NCBI GenBank assembly: GCA_900315835.1
Contig: ONAR01000004.1
Coordinates: 18,434-82,433 of the forward strand
Direction of reading: 5' to 3'
Length of the DNA stretch: 64,000 nucleotides
Origin: an uncultured Prevotella sp.
Lineage (GTDB): Bacteria; Bacteroidota; Bacteroidia; Bacteroidales; Bacteroidaceae
The notes under the pieces are model-generated. The model searched no databases. It saw only the letters and a program-made list of their open reading frames with translations, and was not told the origin of the DNA. Of this stretch, positions 33,152-41,856 are shown one piece after another; position 1 is the stretch's first letter; each line of letters begins with the position of its first letter. A program made the translations under genes and the position numbers.

Positions 33152-35359
33152 TCAGAAACTGTAGTTTACTGCGCAGATGAAATTGCGGCCAGGTGCGGAG
33201 ATTCCCGAACTGTAAGTGCGATAACGCCTGTCCGTGATATTCTCCAATCCACAAGTCAGGCTTGTCCTTTTTCCGATGCGGTAGAGCACCTTGAGGTTGA
33301 TGGTGTACCATCCCGTGCTATAGACGCTGCCGTCGGCATTGACAGGATAGATCTCGGTCTTGTCGCGTTCCTCCTCGGGCATGTCTTCGGCCTTGCGTCC
33401 GGCCTGCCACACCGTATAGGCCTGAAGCTGGAGCAGAGGCCATTGGAATGTCAGTGAGGCTCGTCCGAAGAAGGGCACGGTATGGCGCAGCGTGGAATGA
33501 CTTCCGTCGTCGAGCTCCTCGCGCCCGTGCTGCCAGTTGAGGTGTGTGTCGAGCACGACGAAGCGGCATGGCTGAATGCGCACGTAAGCCTGCGCGCCGT
33601 AGACCCGGGCCGCGGCCGCGTTCTGGATAGCAAGCACCCGCAGCTTCTCTCCGCCAAAGACGATGCTGTCCTGCCCGTTCCATCTGAAGCCGCGCCTGAC
33701 GAGCGCCTGGTCCAGATCGGTGTAGTAGGCCGACACGTCAACGGACAGCCAGCGGGCCGCCTGCCCGGAGACACCCAGCTCGTAGTTGGTGGCATACTCC
33801 GGCCTCAGACCCGTGTTGGGCACGACCACGGCCCCTGCCACCGACTCGTAGAGCTTCCCCATGTCATCCACATTGGGGCAGCGGAAGCCGCGCGACACGC
33901 TGCCCCGCAGCACCCACGAGCCGCCGGGCCGCCAGTTGACGCCCACGCTGCCGGTGAGATTGCTCCGCCGGATAGTCTGACGAGGAGCAAAAGGAAGTTC
34001 CATGCCCGCCTGACTGAAGTCGGCTCTCAGCCGGTAGCCGGTGTATCTAACACCAGCTTCCAGGTTGAGAGCGGGCAAGAGCCTGCAGGAAGCCTGCGCA
34101 TAGCCGGCAGCCGTCTCCCACCTCGACTGCGGGTAGCGTGCGGGTGCGACGGATGTTTTCCGGTCGGTGATGTCCAGGGTCACGCCTTCCGACCTCACGC
34201 GGTCATTGACATACTCCAGGCCGTAATAGAGCGAGACCGCGGGCAGGAGGTTCTTCGCAAAGTCGGCATTGACGGAACAGGCGTCCACGGTCTCCGTATT
34301 GGTCGTCCGTTCGGTCTTGTTCCATTTCCTGCTTATCCGGCTTTCCTCAAAGCGCTGTATGCCCAGCCTGACGGTCATCTCGTCGTAAAGGATACCGGCT
34401 TGCCTGTGGGTCAGGGTCAGCTGGTTGAGCATCCATTTCTGCGGGCCGTAGTTCCATTCGGCAAACTGTGGGTTATCTTTCTTCATGCGTGTGAGGCGGT
34501 CATAGCGCGCGTAGTCAGAGGTCTCCGAATAGTGGAAAGCATAGGTCAGGTCCCAACGGACCGCCGGGCTGAACCTGAGTTTCTGCATGATGTTGGTCTG
34601 CGTATATCCCGAGGGTGTCTGGCTGAGTGGCTTAGGATTGTCAATCTTGATGTCTTTCCCGTCCTGCCGTTGCACGTAGAAGGTTCTCAGATAGCTGTCG
34701 GGGCCGTGAGTGCCCTGTCTGAGGTCGTCGAAGCGGAAATGGCTCACAGAGGTGAGTGCGGCCCAGTTGCGCCCCCCGACATTGACATCAAAGTGCCCGG
34801 TGCGCTCGTTGTTGGCCGAGGAGCAGCGCAAGCTGGCGTTGCCCGACACACTCAAAGGCTTCCGACCGGAGAACAGCGGGGACTTCGTGTAGAGCCCTAT
34901 CACGCCCCCGATGGCATCGCTGCCATAGATGACCGATCCGGGACCCATCATCACCTCGGTACGCTGTAGGGCGAAGGGGTCTATGGATATGACATTCTGC
35001 AGGTTGCCGGCCCTGAAGATAGCCGTGTTCATCCGTATGCCGTCGACAGTATAGAGCAGCCTGTTGGTGGCAAAGCCGCGGATCATCGGACTTCCCCCAC
35101 CCAACTGGCTCTTCTGGATAAAGACCTCTCCCGTGGCGCCGAGCAGGTCGGCCGTGGTCTGCGGATTTTCCAGCAAGACCTGCCGCGGGTCGAGCGTCAG
35201 CACGCGCCTGGTCAGCGTATACTTGGGCTGCCGCCATTTATTGGCCGTGACGACTACCCCATCGAACTGATAGGCCAGCGTGTCGGCCCGTCCGTCCGGT
35301 CCGGCGGCGGCTGCCATGGGGCAGGCCCAGAGCAACAATAGAAAGTATGTTTTTCTCAT
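33152..35359 (-). CDS. TonB-dependent receptor, haem/haemoglobin type
   Basis: 735-residue outer-membrane receptor with signal peptide. The plug domain (about residues 35-170) contains LTRRVLTLDPRQVLLENPQT and the block GGSPMIRGFATNRLLYTVDG IRMN, which is characteristic of the HmuR-like haem/haemoglobin receptors of Porphyromonas and Prevotella; the barrel follows and the protein ends in a terminal aromatic-rich strand (FICAVNYSF). No STN domain and no CarboxypepD-type extension, so it is not a SusC. Last gene of a three-gene minus-strand operon behind two large secreted propeller proteins, 20 bases after the second. No hmuY-like gene was found next to it. Ligand is inferred. Confidence 0.83.
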   Translation of the reverse strand: MRKTYFLLLLWACPMAAAAGPDGRADTLAYQFDGVVVTANKWRQPKYTLTRRVLTLDPRQVLLENPQTTADLLGATGEVFIQKSQLGGGSPMIRGFATNRLLYTVDGIRMNTAIFRAGNLQNVISIDPFALQRTEVMMGPGSVIYGSDAIGGVIGLYTKSPLFSGRKPLSVSGNASLRCSSANNERTGHFDVNVGGRNWAALTSVSHFRFDDLRQGTHGPDSYLRTFYVQRQDGKDIKIDNPKPLSQTPSGYTQTNIMQKLRFSPAVRWDLTYAFHYSETSDYARYDRLTRMKKDNPQFAEWNYGPQKWMLNQLTLTHRQAGILYDEMTVRLGIQRFEESRISRKWNKTERTTNTETVDACSVNADFAKNLLPAVSLYYGLEYVNDRVRSEGVTLDITDRKTSVAPARYPQSRWETAAGYAQASCRLLPALNLEAGVRYTGYRLRADFSQAGMELPFAPRQTIRRSNLTGSVGVNWRPGGSWVLRGSVSRGFRCPNVDDMGKLYESVAGAVVVPNTGLRPEYATNYELGVSGQAARWLSVDVSAYYTDLDQALVRRGFRWNGQDSIVFGGEKLRVLAIQNAAAARVYGAQAYVRIQPCRFVVLDTHLNWQHGREELDDGSHSTLRHTVPFFGRASLTFQWPLLQLQAYTVWQAGRKAEDMPEEERDKTEIYPVNADGSVYSTGWYTINLKVLYRIGKRTSLTCGLENITDRRYRTYSSGISAPGRNFICAVNYSF

Positions 35360-35379
35360 TTTTGTTCTTAAAGCATTTG

Positions 35380-38300
35380 TCAGTTACTCACCGTCATTTT
35401 CCCGGCCTTTTTGAATCCGTTGCCGGTCAGGAGATAATAGTGCACTCCCGTCGCAAGCCCGTCGGTGGCGATCGTCGTCTGCCCCTGAGCCTCTACGGTG
35501 AGCGTCTGTACGATACGTCCGGATGTGTCGAAGAGCTTCCATTGGCAAGGAGCGTGGATGTTCCTTGGTGTCAAGGTGAGCGTCTGTCCTTTCGAGATGT
35601 GGCTTGAGGACAGCAGGATGTCGCTTGGCAACAGCTCCTCGCCCGTGATGCCGTTCGGCACATCCTTGTCGCCGGCTATCATTCTCCTGACGGTCTTGGT
35701 GTCCGTTCCGGCGGGAGTGGCCACAGTGAGCGTGACGTCGTAGCTCTGTCCGTCGGCCACGGTGACCACCGGGTTGCGAACCTCGGGATTGGAGACGAAG
35801 AGCGGCTGTGGGTCAAAGGCCCATTTCCATGAAGCCTTCTGCTGATTGACAATGGAATAGCTGTCAAACTCGATATTCGTCCTGCCAGGCTCCTCCGCCT
35901 GTCCCCGGTTGAGGATGAGCGGCTGCGCGATGGGGCGGAATTCGCGGTCGTTGAGGTCGCGCTGCCAGATGCCGTTGTTGGTGGCTATGCGGATCTTCCC
36001 CTCCTTGTAGAAAGGAAGCATCCTGTTGATGGTGATGACGGGAGGCAGGCCTTCGGAGAAATCTGTCCATTGCTTTTGGCTCTCGTCCCAATAGAGCACA
36101 CGGCTCCGCAGGGCCATATAGCCATTGTTGAGCGACCGGTACACACTGCCCGCGGCATAGGCCGCATCCTTGTCGTTGCCAGTGAGGAAAAAGCGGTTGA
36201 CAAGATATTGCTCACCCGTGGCGGGCACGGACAGGCCGCGGTCCAGGTGCTCCCATGACAGTCCGTTGTCCGTGGTGCGGTACATTCCGCCGGGCGTGCC
36301 GGTGGTGATCCATATCTCATTCTCATTGCGCGGATGTATAGCTGCCTTAGGCTTGAGCGCATTGACGATCTCTGCCGGGAGGTTGGGCATGGCCTCAAAG
36401 GTCTGTCCACCATCCATCGAGCAGTAGACATTCGAGCGGGTGGTCACCACGATCTTGTCGGGGTTGGACCTTGAGATGACGTGCGAGGTGATGGGTTGCG
36501 GGAACTGGTGGAGCTGCACAAAGCTTTCGCCGTCGTCCACCGTCTTCCACAGCGTGCGGAAGTCGTCGTCCCACTCTCCCTTGATGATGAGGAAGCTTTT
36601 GGCATAGCGTGGGTCGAACTCAAAGCCGAGTCCGAACTGCGTAGACTCGGCCGGATAGTTCCAGAAACCATAGAAAGGCACGAACTCGTCGTGCCAGTCA
36701 TCGGGCATGATGACATTCTCGGAGTCCTGGTAGGCTATCTTTCTCGGATTGCTGAGAAAGACGTATCCCGTGGAGCGCTCGCTTCCCTTCATGCTGATGG
36801 TGGCTCCGTTGTAGCGGTCCATCTGCGACATGTTGCCGTTGTGGTTTCTTCCCCCCACCATCACGTCCTCGTTCCATCCCTGGTCAAAGCCCCAGAACTC
36901 GGAGGCGTATATGCCGTTGATGCGTGCCTCGGCCCGGCTTCCGAAGAAGTCGGGCGAATAGATGACACCTCCGTCGGTCGAGAGCCAGGTGTCGCCCCCC
37001 GAAGTGTAGATGTCCTGCATGTCGCAGTGAAGGTCGAACTTGCCATAGTAACCGCCCACGTTGCTGAGCGTGGCACCGCCATCATCGGAGCGATAGAGCT
37101 GCAAGAGGCCGAAGAGCACGTGCTCGGGGTCGGTGTCGGAGGCGGTCACCACCATGTCGTAGTAGCCTTGTCCGCCCGCGCGGTCGTGCGACTCCATCTG
37201 TTCCGCTATCTTGTCATAGACCGTCCATGTGGCTCCGCCGTCTTTGCTCTTCATCAGCACGGGAGCCCCGGCATAGAACGGAGGATTGACGGAACCGATA
37301 CCGTCGTTGCGGCAGGCCCACACATATATATAGTCTCTGCCCGAGGGTGCCGCCGACAGGCCTATGCGCCCGCATGCCAGGCTGAAAGCCAACTGCGGCA
37401 TGCGCTGGCTGAAGGACTTTCCCCCGTTGGTGCTGACACAGAAGTTGACCTTGCTGCCCTGCCTGAGCATGGCATAGACGGTCTGCGTGTCTCCATGCTT
37501 GTATTTAAGGTCGAAGCATTGTCCTGAGGCCACGGAGGTCCAGGTGACTCCGCCATCTTCCGAGACATAGATGCCCGCGTCGGTGCCCACCATGATGCGG
37601 TTGTCGTGGGTGGGGGCAAACAGTGCGTCGCGTGTCCTGGCACTGCTGCTGCCAAGCTGTCCCGGCGTGATGTCGGTCCAGGAACGGCCCCCGTCGGTGG
37701 TGAGCCAAAGGAACGGCCCGGCTCCTACGACCACCTTCTCAGCATCTGTGGGCGAGACGTCGATGGTCGTAATCTCTCCACCTAAGTAGTAGCTGCCGGT
37801 GGTGGGTGTCCAGTGCTGCCCCTTGTCCACCGACTTGAACACCATGCCGGTTTCCGTGCCGCAATAGAGCGTGTTGGGATCCGATTTCGAGATACCTAAG
37901 CGCTGGACATTGGCCTGGGCCGGCGACAGCTGCTTGGTCTTGTAGTCGTAGGTCACTATGGGTGAGAGCAGCTGCCAGCCGGCTGTGGCGTCCTGAGCCA
38001 TAGCCTTGGCCGGCAAAGGATGTGCAGTGCGTTGATTAGCCTGGCGCACATAATCCCTGACCGCTGCCATGTCGGGCATGCGGATACTTCCGTCGGCCCG
38101 GACGTAAGGCTCATAGGCCTTCTGCCACCGCCGGAAGTAGTTGACCGTGGCTTTCATGAGCGGTGTCTTGCGCCGTGCGTCAGGATGACGGAGGAGAAAA
38201 TGTGTGAACGAGTCCGTCACGGCATGGTAGTTGACACGTTCGGGGCAGGCAAGCTCTGCCATCCATGCCGGAGCGCCGGCGGGCAGGGAGGCCGGCGCAT

Positions 38301-38397
38301 AAGGGCGGTAAGAGTTGGACAGGGAATCTGTCTGCGCCATTGCTCCCGTGGAGAGACAGAGGGCGCATGCCATCAATAAAGTTTTTCTGTTGTGCAC
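35380..38397 (-). CDS. Secreted BNR-propeller protein with T9SS-type C-terminus (copy 2)
   Basis: 1005-residue exported protein (signal peptide MACALCLSTGAMA). Residues ~150-830 hold many Asp-box/BNR units such as SVDKGQHWTP, TTDGGRSWTD, SEDGGVTWTS, SKDGGATWTV, SMDGGQTFE and TTDNGLSWEH, typical of sortilin/VPS10- or sialidase-like beta-propellers. A PKD-like domain follows (VTVADGQSYDVTLTVATPAGT), and the last ~80 residues (LFDTSGRIVQTL ... GVHYYLLTGNGFKKAGKMTV) look like a type A sorting domain for type IX secretion. It is paralogous to the preceding gene along its whole length and lies 20 bases upstream of the TonB receptor gene. No catalytic residues were identified. Confidence 0.85.
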   Translation of the reverse strand: MHNRKTLLMACALCLSTGAMAQTDSLSNSYRPYAPASLPAGAPAWMAELACPERVNYHAVTDSFTHFLLRHPDARRKTPLMKATVNYFRRWQKAYEPYVRADGSIRMPDMAAVRDYVRQANQRTAHPLPAKAMAQDATAGWQLLSPIVTYDYKTKQLSPAQANVQRLGISKSDPNTLYCGTETGMVFKSVDKGQHWTPTTGSYYLGGEITTIDVSPTDAEKVVVGAGPFLWLTTDGGRSWTDITPGQLGSSSARTRDALFAPTHDNRIMVGTDAGIYVSEDGGVTWTSVASGQCFDLKYKHGDTQTVYAMLRQGSKVNFCVSTNGGKSFSQRMPQLAFSLACGRIGLSAAPSGRDYIYVWACRNDGIGSVNPPFYAGAPVLMKSKDGGATWTVYDKIAEQMESHDRAGGQGYYDMVVTASDTDPEHVLFGLLQLYRSDDGGATLSNVGGYYGKFDLHCDMQDIYTSGGDTWLSTDGGVIYSPDFFGSRAEARINGIYASEFWGFDQGWNEDVMVGGRNHNGNMSQMDRYNGATISMKGSERSTGYVFLSNPRKIAYQDSENVIMPDDWHDEFVPFYGFWNYPAESTQFGLGFEFDPRYAKSFLIIKGEWDDDFRTLWKTVDDGESFVQLHQFPQPITSHVISRSNPDKIVVTTRSNVYCSMDGGQTFEAMPNLPAEIVNALKPKAAIHPRNENEIWITTGTPGGMYRTTDNGLSWEHLDRGLSVPATGEQYLVNRFFLTGNDKDAAYAAGSVYRSLNNGYMALRSRVLYWDESQKQWTDFSEGLPPVITINRMLPFYKEGKIRIATNNGIWQRDLNDREFRPIAQPLILNRGQAEEPGRTNIEFDSYSIVNQQKASWKWAFDPQPLFVSNPEVRNPVVTVADGQSYDVTLTVATPAGTDTKTVRRMIAGDKDVPNGITGEELLPSDILLSSSHISKGQTLTLTPRNIHAPCQWKLFDTSGRIVQTLTVEAQGQTTIATDGLATGVHYYLLTGNGFKKAGKMTVSN

Positions 38398-38420
38398 GAT
38401 TGGAGAATTTTGAAAATTAG

Positions 38421-41400
38421 TTATTCTATCGCGAACTTCCCGAAATATTTGCGGTTCGGTGTGCGCAGCTCGTAAATGTATATGCCTTTGGCGTAGTTTG
38501 GAAGACTGAGTGTCTTCTTTTGAATACCTCTCCCGATGACTTCCTTGTGGAGCAACATTCCTTTTGCGTTGTGAAGGGTCAGCGTCTTGGTCTCGTCCAG
38601 GCCTTTGGCATCAACGGTCAGCACCAGTCTGCCCGCCGCAGCCTCTGCCTCCACGCTTACGTCCGGCATCGCCACGGGTTCGGGCAGGCCCGTCTCGCCA
38701 TCTATGCGGATCATGCCGCGGATGGTCCGGCTGTCCGTTCCCTGGGGTGTGGTGACGGTCAGGGTAACGTCGTAGCTGCCTTTGTTGCCAAAGACAACCC
38801 TTGGCGACCGTGTGTCAGCCCCCGTGACCCGCTGGGGCTGAGGGCTGAAGGACCATTGCCATTTCGCGCCGTTTTGATTGACGATGGAATAGCTGTCGAA
38901 CACGACCTCCATCCCGGGCGTGGCGGAGATGTCCCCGTTTCCGATATTGAGAGCCATGGGTTGCGCCACAGGCCTGAACAGCCTGTCGCGGAGCGGTGCC
39001 TCCCATATTCCCTGGCTGGTGGCGACCCGCAGCAGTCCCTCCTTATAGAAAGGCTTGAGCCGTGCCATGCGCGCCCCGGAGGGAAGCCCGTCGGAATATT
39101 CGATCCAGTCGGCCATCGTGTCGTCCTTATAGAACACCCTGGCCTGCTCCTGCGTGCCCAGATAAACGCCGTTCTTCTCGTTGCCCGTAAGGATAATCCA
39201 ATTGAAGCGCAGGCTCTTCAGACGATCTGTGAGCGGATAGTGCCAGGTCTCACCCTTGTCCATGGTGTAAGCCACACGGCCGGGAAGCGTGCCGTTGGTG
39301 TACCATATCTTGTGTTCGTCGCGCGGATCGACGGCAATGTCTATTCCCACGCTGCCGTTCGACTCGTCGTCGAAGGGCCGGTTCTCAAACCAGTCCCAGC
39401 TGGCGCCATTGTCATAAGAGTAGTAGATGTTGTACTTTCCTGCTACATAGACGTAGTCGGGATTTGATCTGGCAAACTCGTAGTCGGCCACATCCTCTCC
39501 CTCGAGATCACAGAACAGCCGGAAGGAGCGGCCCTCGTCCTCGGAGACATAAACCTTGTCGCGGTCGTCCTGCTCGTTGGAGCTCATCATCAGGCGCAGG
39601 GCGTAGCGCGGATCAAAGCTCAGCTCATTGCTTGTCATGAGCGTCTCGTGCGGTTTCTTTCCGGCAAACTGTTCACCGTAGGTTGTCGTCACCTTTCCGT
39701 CCAGCCGGTCTGGGACGACACTGGTTCCCGCGTCAGAGAAGTACACCTTCCTGGGATTGCTGAGCAGCACATGGCCGGTGGCATACTCCACACCGCCAAC
39801 GTGCAGCGTGTTGCCCTCGCTGTAGGCGGCAGCGGCCACAATGTCGCCGTTGTGCCAGCGCCCGCCGGCCATGATGTCCTCGTTCCATCCTTGTCCGAAG
39901 CCGTGGAAGTCGCTGGCATAGATGCCGGTATTGCAATCGGTGCCTGGCGTGGCAAAGAAGTCGGGTGAGTATTTTACGCCTCCGTCGGTGCAGATCCATG
40001 TATCGCTGCCGCAGACATCAATGTCCTGCATATCGGGATGCATGCCGTCAAGGTTCTGATACCCCCCTATTGCGGTGCTGCGCATTTCGCCCTTTCCGCC
40101 CTCTGTCGACCGGTAAGCGGAGCAGAGACCGAAGATGACATGGTCAGGGTTGGACGACGACGCTCCGACCATCATGTCGAAATAGCCTTGCCCGCCCTTG
40201 TCGTTGTCGATATAGTCGGAGAAGGTCTGCCCGCGTCCGCGGCGCGTGGTATTGTCAGCCCAGCTGCGTCCGCCGTCCTTGCTCTGCAGGATATAGGGCA
40301 GGCCCAGTCCGCCGTAAGGACCCTCATCGTAGGTGCCGTCTTTCGCGTTGACAAGGGCATAGACATAGTCGCCGCCTGCCGGCGCGTCGGAGACACAGAT
40401 GCGTCCGGCGGTGATATTGGCTACGGGCAGCGCGGAGGGCTGGAAATGCTCTCCGCCATCCTCTGAGATGTAAAATCCGAACTTATCCTGCCCGTCAGCC
40501 TTTGCCAGCAGATAAACACGCCCGCTGTTGCCGGGCTGCAGTTCGTGGTCGTGACAAATGCCTGCAAATGTCTTGCGGAAGGAGGAGCCTCCGTCGGTGG
40601 AGACGAAGAACCCGCCGCCCTGTCCGTCATTGATACCCGCCGCCACGGAAATGCGGGATGGCTGTCCGGGGGTGCAACGAATGCTGTTGACACGGTGTTC
40701 CACGCCCGGCAGCATCTGCCAGGTCTGTCCTCCGTCGGCACTGCGCCACAGCCGTTGTCCCCCACCCGCGAAGACAAGGTCGGGATTGTCCGGCGACACC
40801 TGCAAGGCATAGATGGGGCCGCCGAAGTTGTGAAGGGCATTGCAAGGCTTCCAACTCTTGCCTTTATCGGCAGTCTTGAATATTACGCCGGTCTCGGTAC
40901 CACAATATACGATAGAGGGATTGCTTCGCGCCACGCTTATGCGATAGACGCACACTTGTGAGTCTTTCAGCCGGAAGCCGCCGGCGTCATTGACATAAGT
41001 GGCGTTGGGTCCTATGTTCCGCCATTTCCCGCCCGTTGAAGCCTCGTCGCGTGCCACGGCCCTTCGCCTGTTGAGCAACGCGAGGCTGTCGGAAAAATGT
41101 TGTTGTGAGGGCAAATGTATCATTCCGTCGGCGCCGACAAACGGGCGGTAGGCCTTCATCCACCGGCGGTAGAAGTTCACGGCCGGTTTCCGGTCCACCG
41201 TCTTTACCCGGGCATCCACATCCTCGGCCAGCCAGCCGCGGTAGAGGCTGTCCATCAGAGCATAGCTCACGCCCGACGGGTCGTCGCGGATGGCGGCCAT
41301 CCAGACCGGCGCCCCCTCTGGAAGCGGTTCACGGCTGTATGGGTCGTAAACACTTTCACTGTCTTCATAGCCATAGACACTGCCCGCAAGTGCCAGACCT

Positions 41401-41435
41401 AACAGGGATAATGGTATCCATGGTCTTCTTTTCAT
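38421..41435 (-). CDS. Secreted BNR-propeller protein with T9SS-type C-terminus (copy 1)
   Basis: First gene of the three-gene operon. The start at 41435 (Met-Lys-Arg-Arg-Pro-Trp) follows a predicted transcription start near 41462 and gives 1004 residues with a clear signal peptide. Same plan as the next gene: N-terminal helical region, a long run of Asp boxes (TADKGKSWKP, SADGGQTWQM, STDGGSSFRK, SEDGGEHFQ, SKDGGRSWAD, SEDEGRSFR, SYDNGASWDW, TMDKGETWHY), a PKD-like domain and a C-terminal sorting region ending in KGIYIYELRTPNRKYFGKFA. The two copies share gene-wide blocks, for example SKSDPNTLYCGTETG versus ARSNPSIVYCGTETG, so they arose by tandem duplication. Role unknown. Confidence 0.85.
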   Translation of the reverse strand: MKRRPWIPLSLLGLALAGSVYGYEDSESVYDPYSREPLPEGAPVWMAAIRDDPSGVSYALMDSLYRGWLAEDVDARVKTVDRKPAVNFYRRWMKAYRPFVGADGMIHLPSQQHFSDSLALLNRRRAVARDEASTGGKWRNIGPNATYVNDAGGFRLKDSQVCVYRISVARSNPSIVYCGTETGVIFKTADKGKSWKPCNALHNFGGPIYALQVSPDNPDLVFAGGGQRLWRSADGGQTWQMLPGVEHRVNSIRCTPGQPSRISVAAGINDGQGGGFFVSTDGGSSFRKTFAGICHDHELQPGNSGRVYLLAKADGQDKFGFYISEDGGEHFQPSALPVANITAGRICVSDAPAGGDYVYALVNAKDGTYDEGPYGGLGLPYILQSKDGGRSWADNTTRRGRGQTFSDYIDNDKGGQGYFDMMVGASSSNPDHVIFGLCSAYRSTEGGKGEMRSTAIGGYQNLDGMHPDMQDIDVCGSDTWICTDGGVKYSPDFFATPGTDCNTGIYASDFHGFGQGWNEDIMAGGRWHNGDIVAAAAYSEGNTLHVGGVEYATGHVLLSNPRKVYFSDAGTSVVPDRLDGKVTTTYGEQFAGKKPHETLMTSNELSFDPRYALRLMMSSNEQDDRDKVYVSEDEGRSFRLFCDLEGEDVADYEFARSNPDYVYVAGKYNIYYSYDNGASWDWFENRPFDDESNGSVGIDIAVDPRDEHKIWYTNGTLPGRVAYTMDKGETWHYPLTDRLKSLRFNWIILTGNEKNGVYLGTQEQARVFYKDDTMADWIEYSDGLPSGARMARLKPFYKEGLLRVATSQGIWEAPLRDRLFRPVAQPMALNIGNGDISATPGMEVVFDSYSIVNQNGAKWQWSFSPQPQRVTGADTRSPRVVFGNKGSYDVTLTVTTPQGTDSRTIRGMIRIDGETGLPEPVAMPDVSVEAEAAAGRLVLTVDAKGLDETKTLTLHNAKGMLLHKEVIGRGIQKKTLSLPNYAKGIYIYELRTPNRKYFGKFAIE

Positions 41436-41468
41436 TGTCAGATGAGTTATGTCGGTTTTAGAATGGCA

Positions 41469-41476
41469 CAAAGTTA
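41469..41476 (-). promoter_or_regulatory. Promoter -7 element of the BNR-BNR-receptor operon
   Basis: Minus-strand TAACTTTG; predicted start near 41462, leader ~27 nt before the ATG at 41435. An open frame to 41471 is therefore not the start. Confidence 0.55.
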
Positions 41477-41593
41477 ATTAATAATCTTTTCAATACCAAA
41501 TAAAATACATGAATATTCAGTGATAACAACAATGCGAAACAAAACGGTATCGCGGGACAAGCGCAACAACAAAAACTCGGGGCATGATACGGA

Positions 41594-41647
41594 ATCGTGA
41601 CACAACTGAGGCAGGATCGTGACACAACTGAGGCAGGATCCTGCCAC
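41594..41647. repeat. 22-bp direct repeat
   Basis: ATCGTGACACAACTGAGGCAGG occurs twice in tandem (41594-41615 and 41616-41637), followed by a partial inverted piece (ATCCTGCC) that makes the palindrome GGCAGGATCCTGCC. It lies in the 408-base gene-free stretch 41436-41843, which otherwise contains a promoter, a hairpin and heptad repeats. Confidence 0.85.
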
Positions 41648-41721
41648 GGGCGAAGGCGATGGCAGAACTGAGAAATAACGTTTCTATATAACAAAATAGT
41701 TCGGCCTGTACGGTAATGTTT

Positions 41722-41755
41722 TGCAGTGGCCGCCATTGGAGGCGGCCACTGCAAT
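41722..41755. terminator. Perfect 14-bp hairpin
   Basis: TTGCAGTGGCCGCC, a 6-base loop, then the exact complement. It is about 90 bases beyond the stop of the minus-strand ATPase gene and could be its terminator, but there is no T-run; a REP-type palindrome is an alternative. Confidence 0.5.
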
Positions 41756-41786
41756 CAATACCTCCCTGTTCATTCCTCACTTTTCA

Positions 41787-41856
41787 TTCAACATTCAACA
41801 TTCAACATTCAACATTTAACAGTCAACAGTCAACATTCAACATTCAACATTTAACA
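41787..41856. repeat. TTCAACA heptad array
   Basis: Ten consecutive 7-bp units (TTCAACA, with TTTAACA and GTCAACA variants). The array overlaps the last five codons and stop of the ATPase gene, and the stop codon lies inside a repeat unit. Confidence 0.9.

Noticed and set aside
33482-34969. 495-codon open frame on the plus strand
   Set aside because: Antisense of the TonB receptor gene, which has a full set of plug and barrel motifs.
41787-41856. CRISPR-like array
   Set aside because: Contiguous 7-bp units without spacers.
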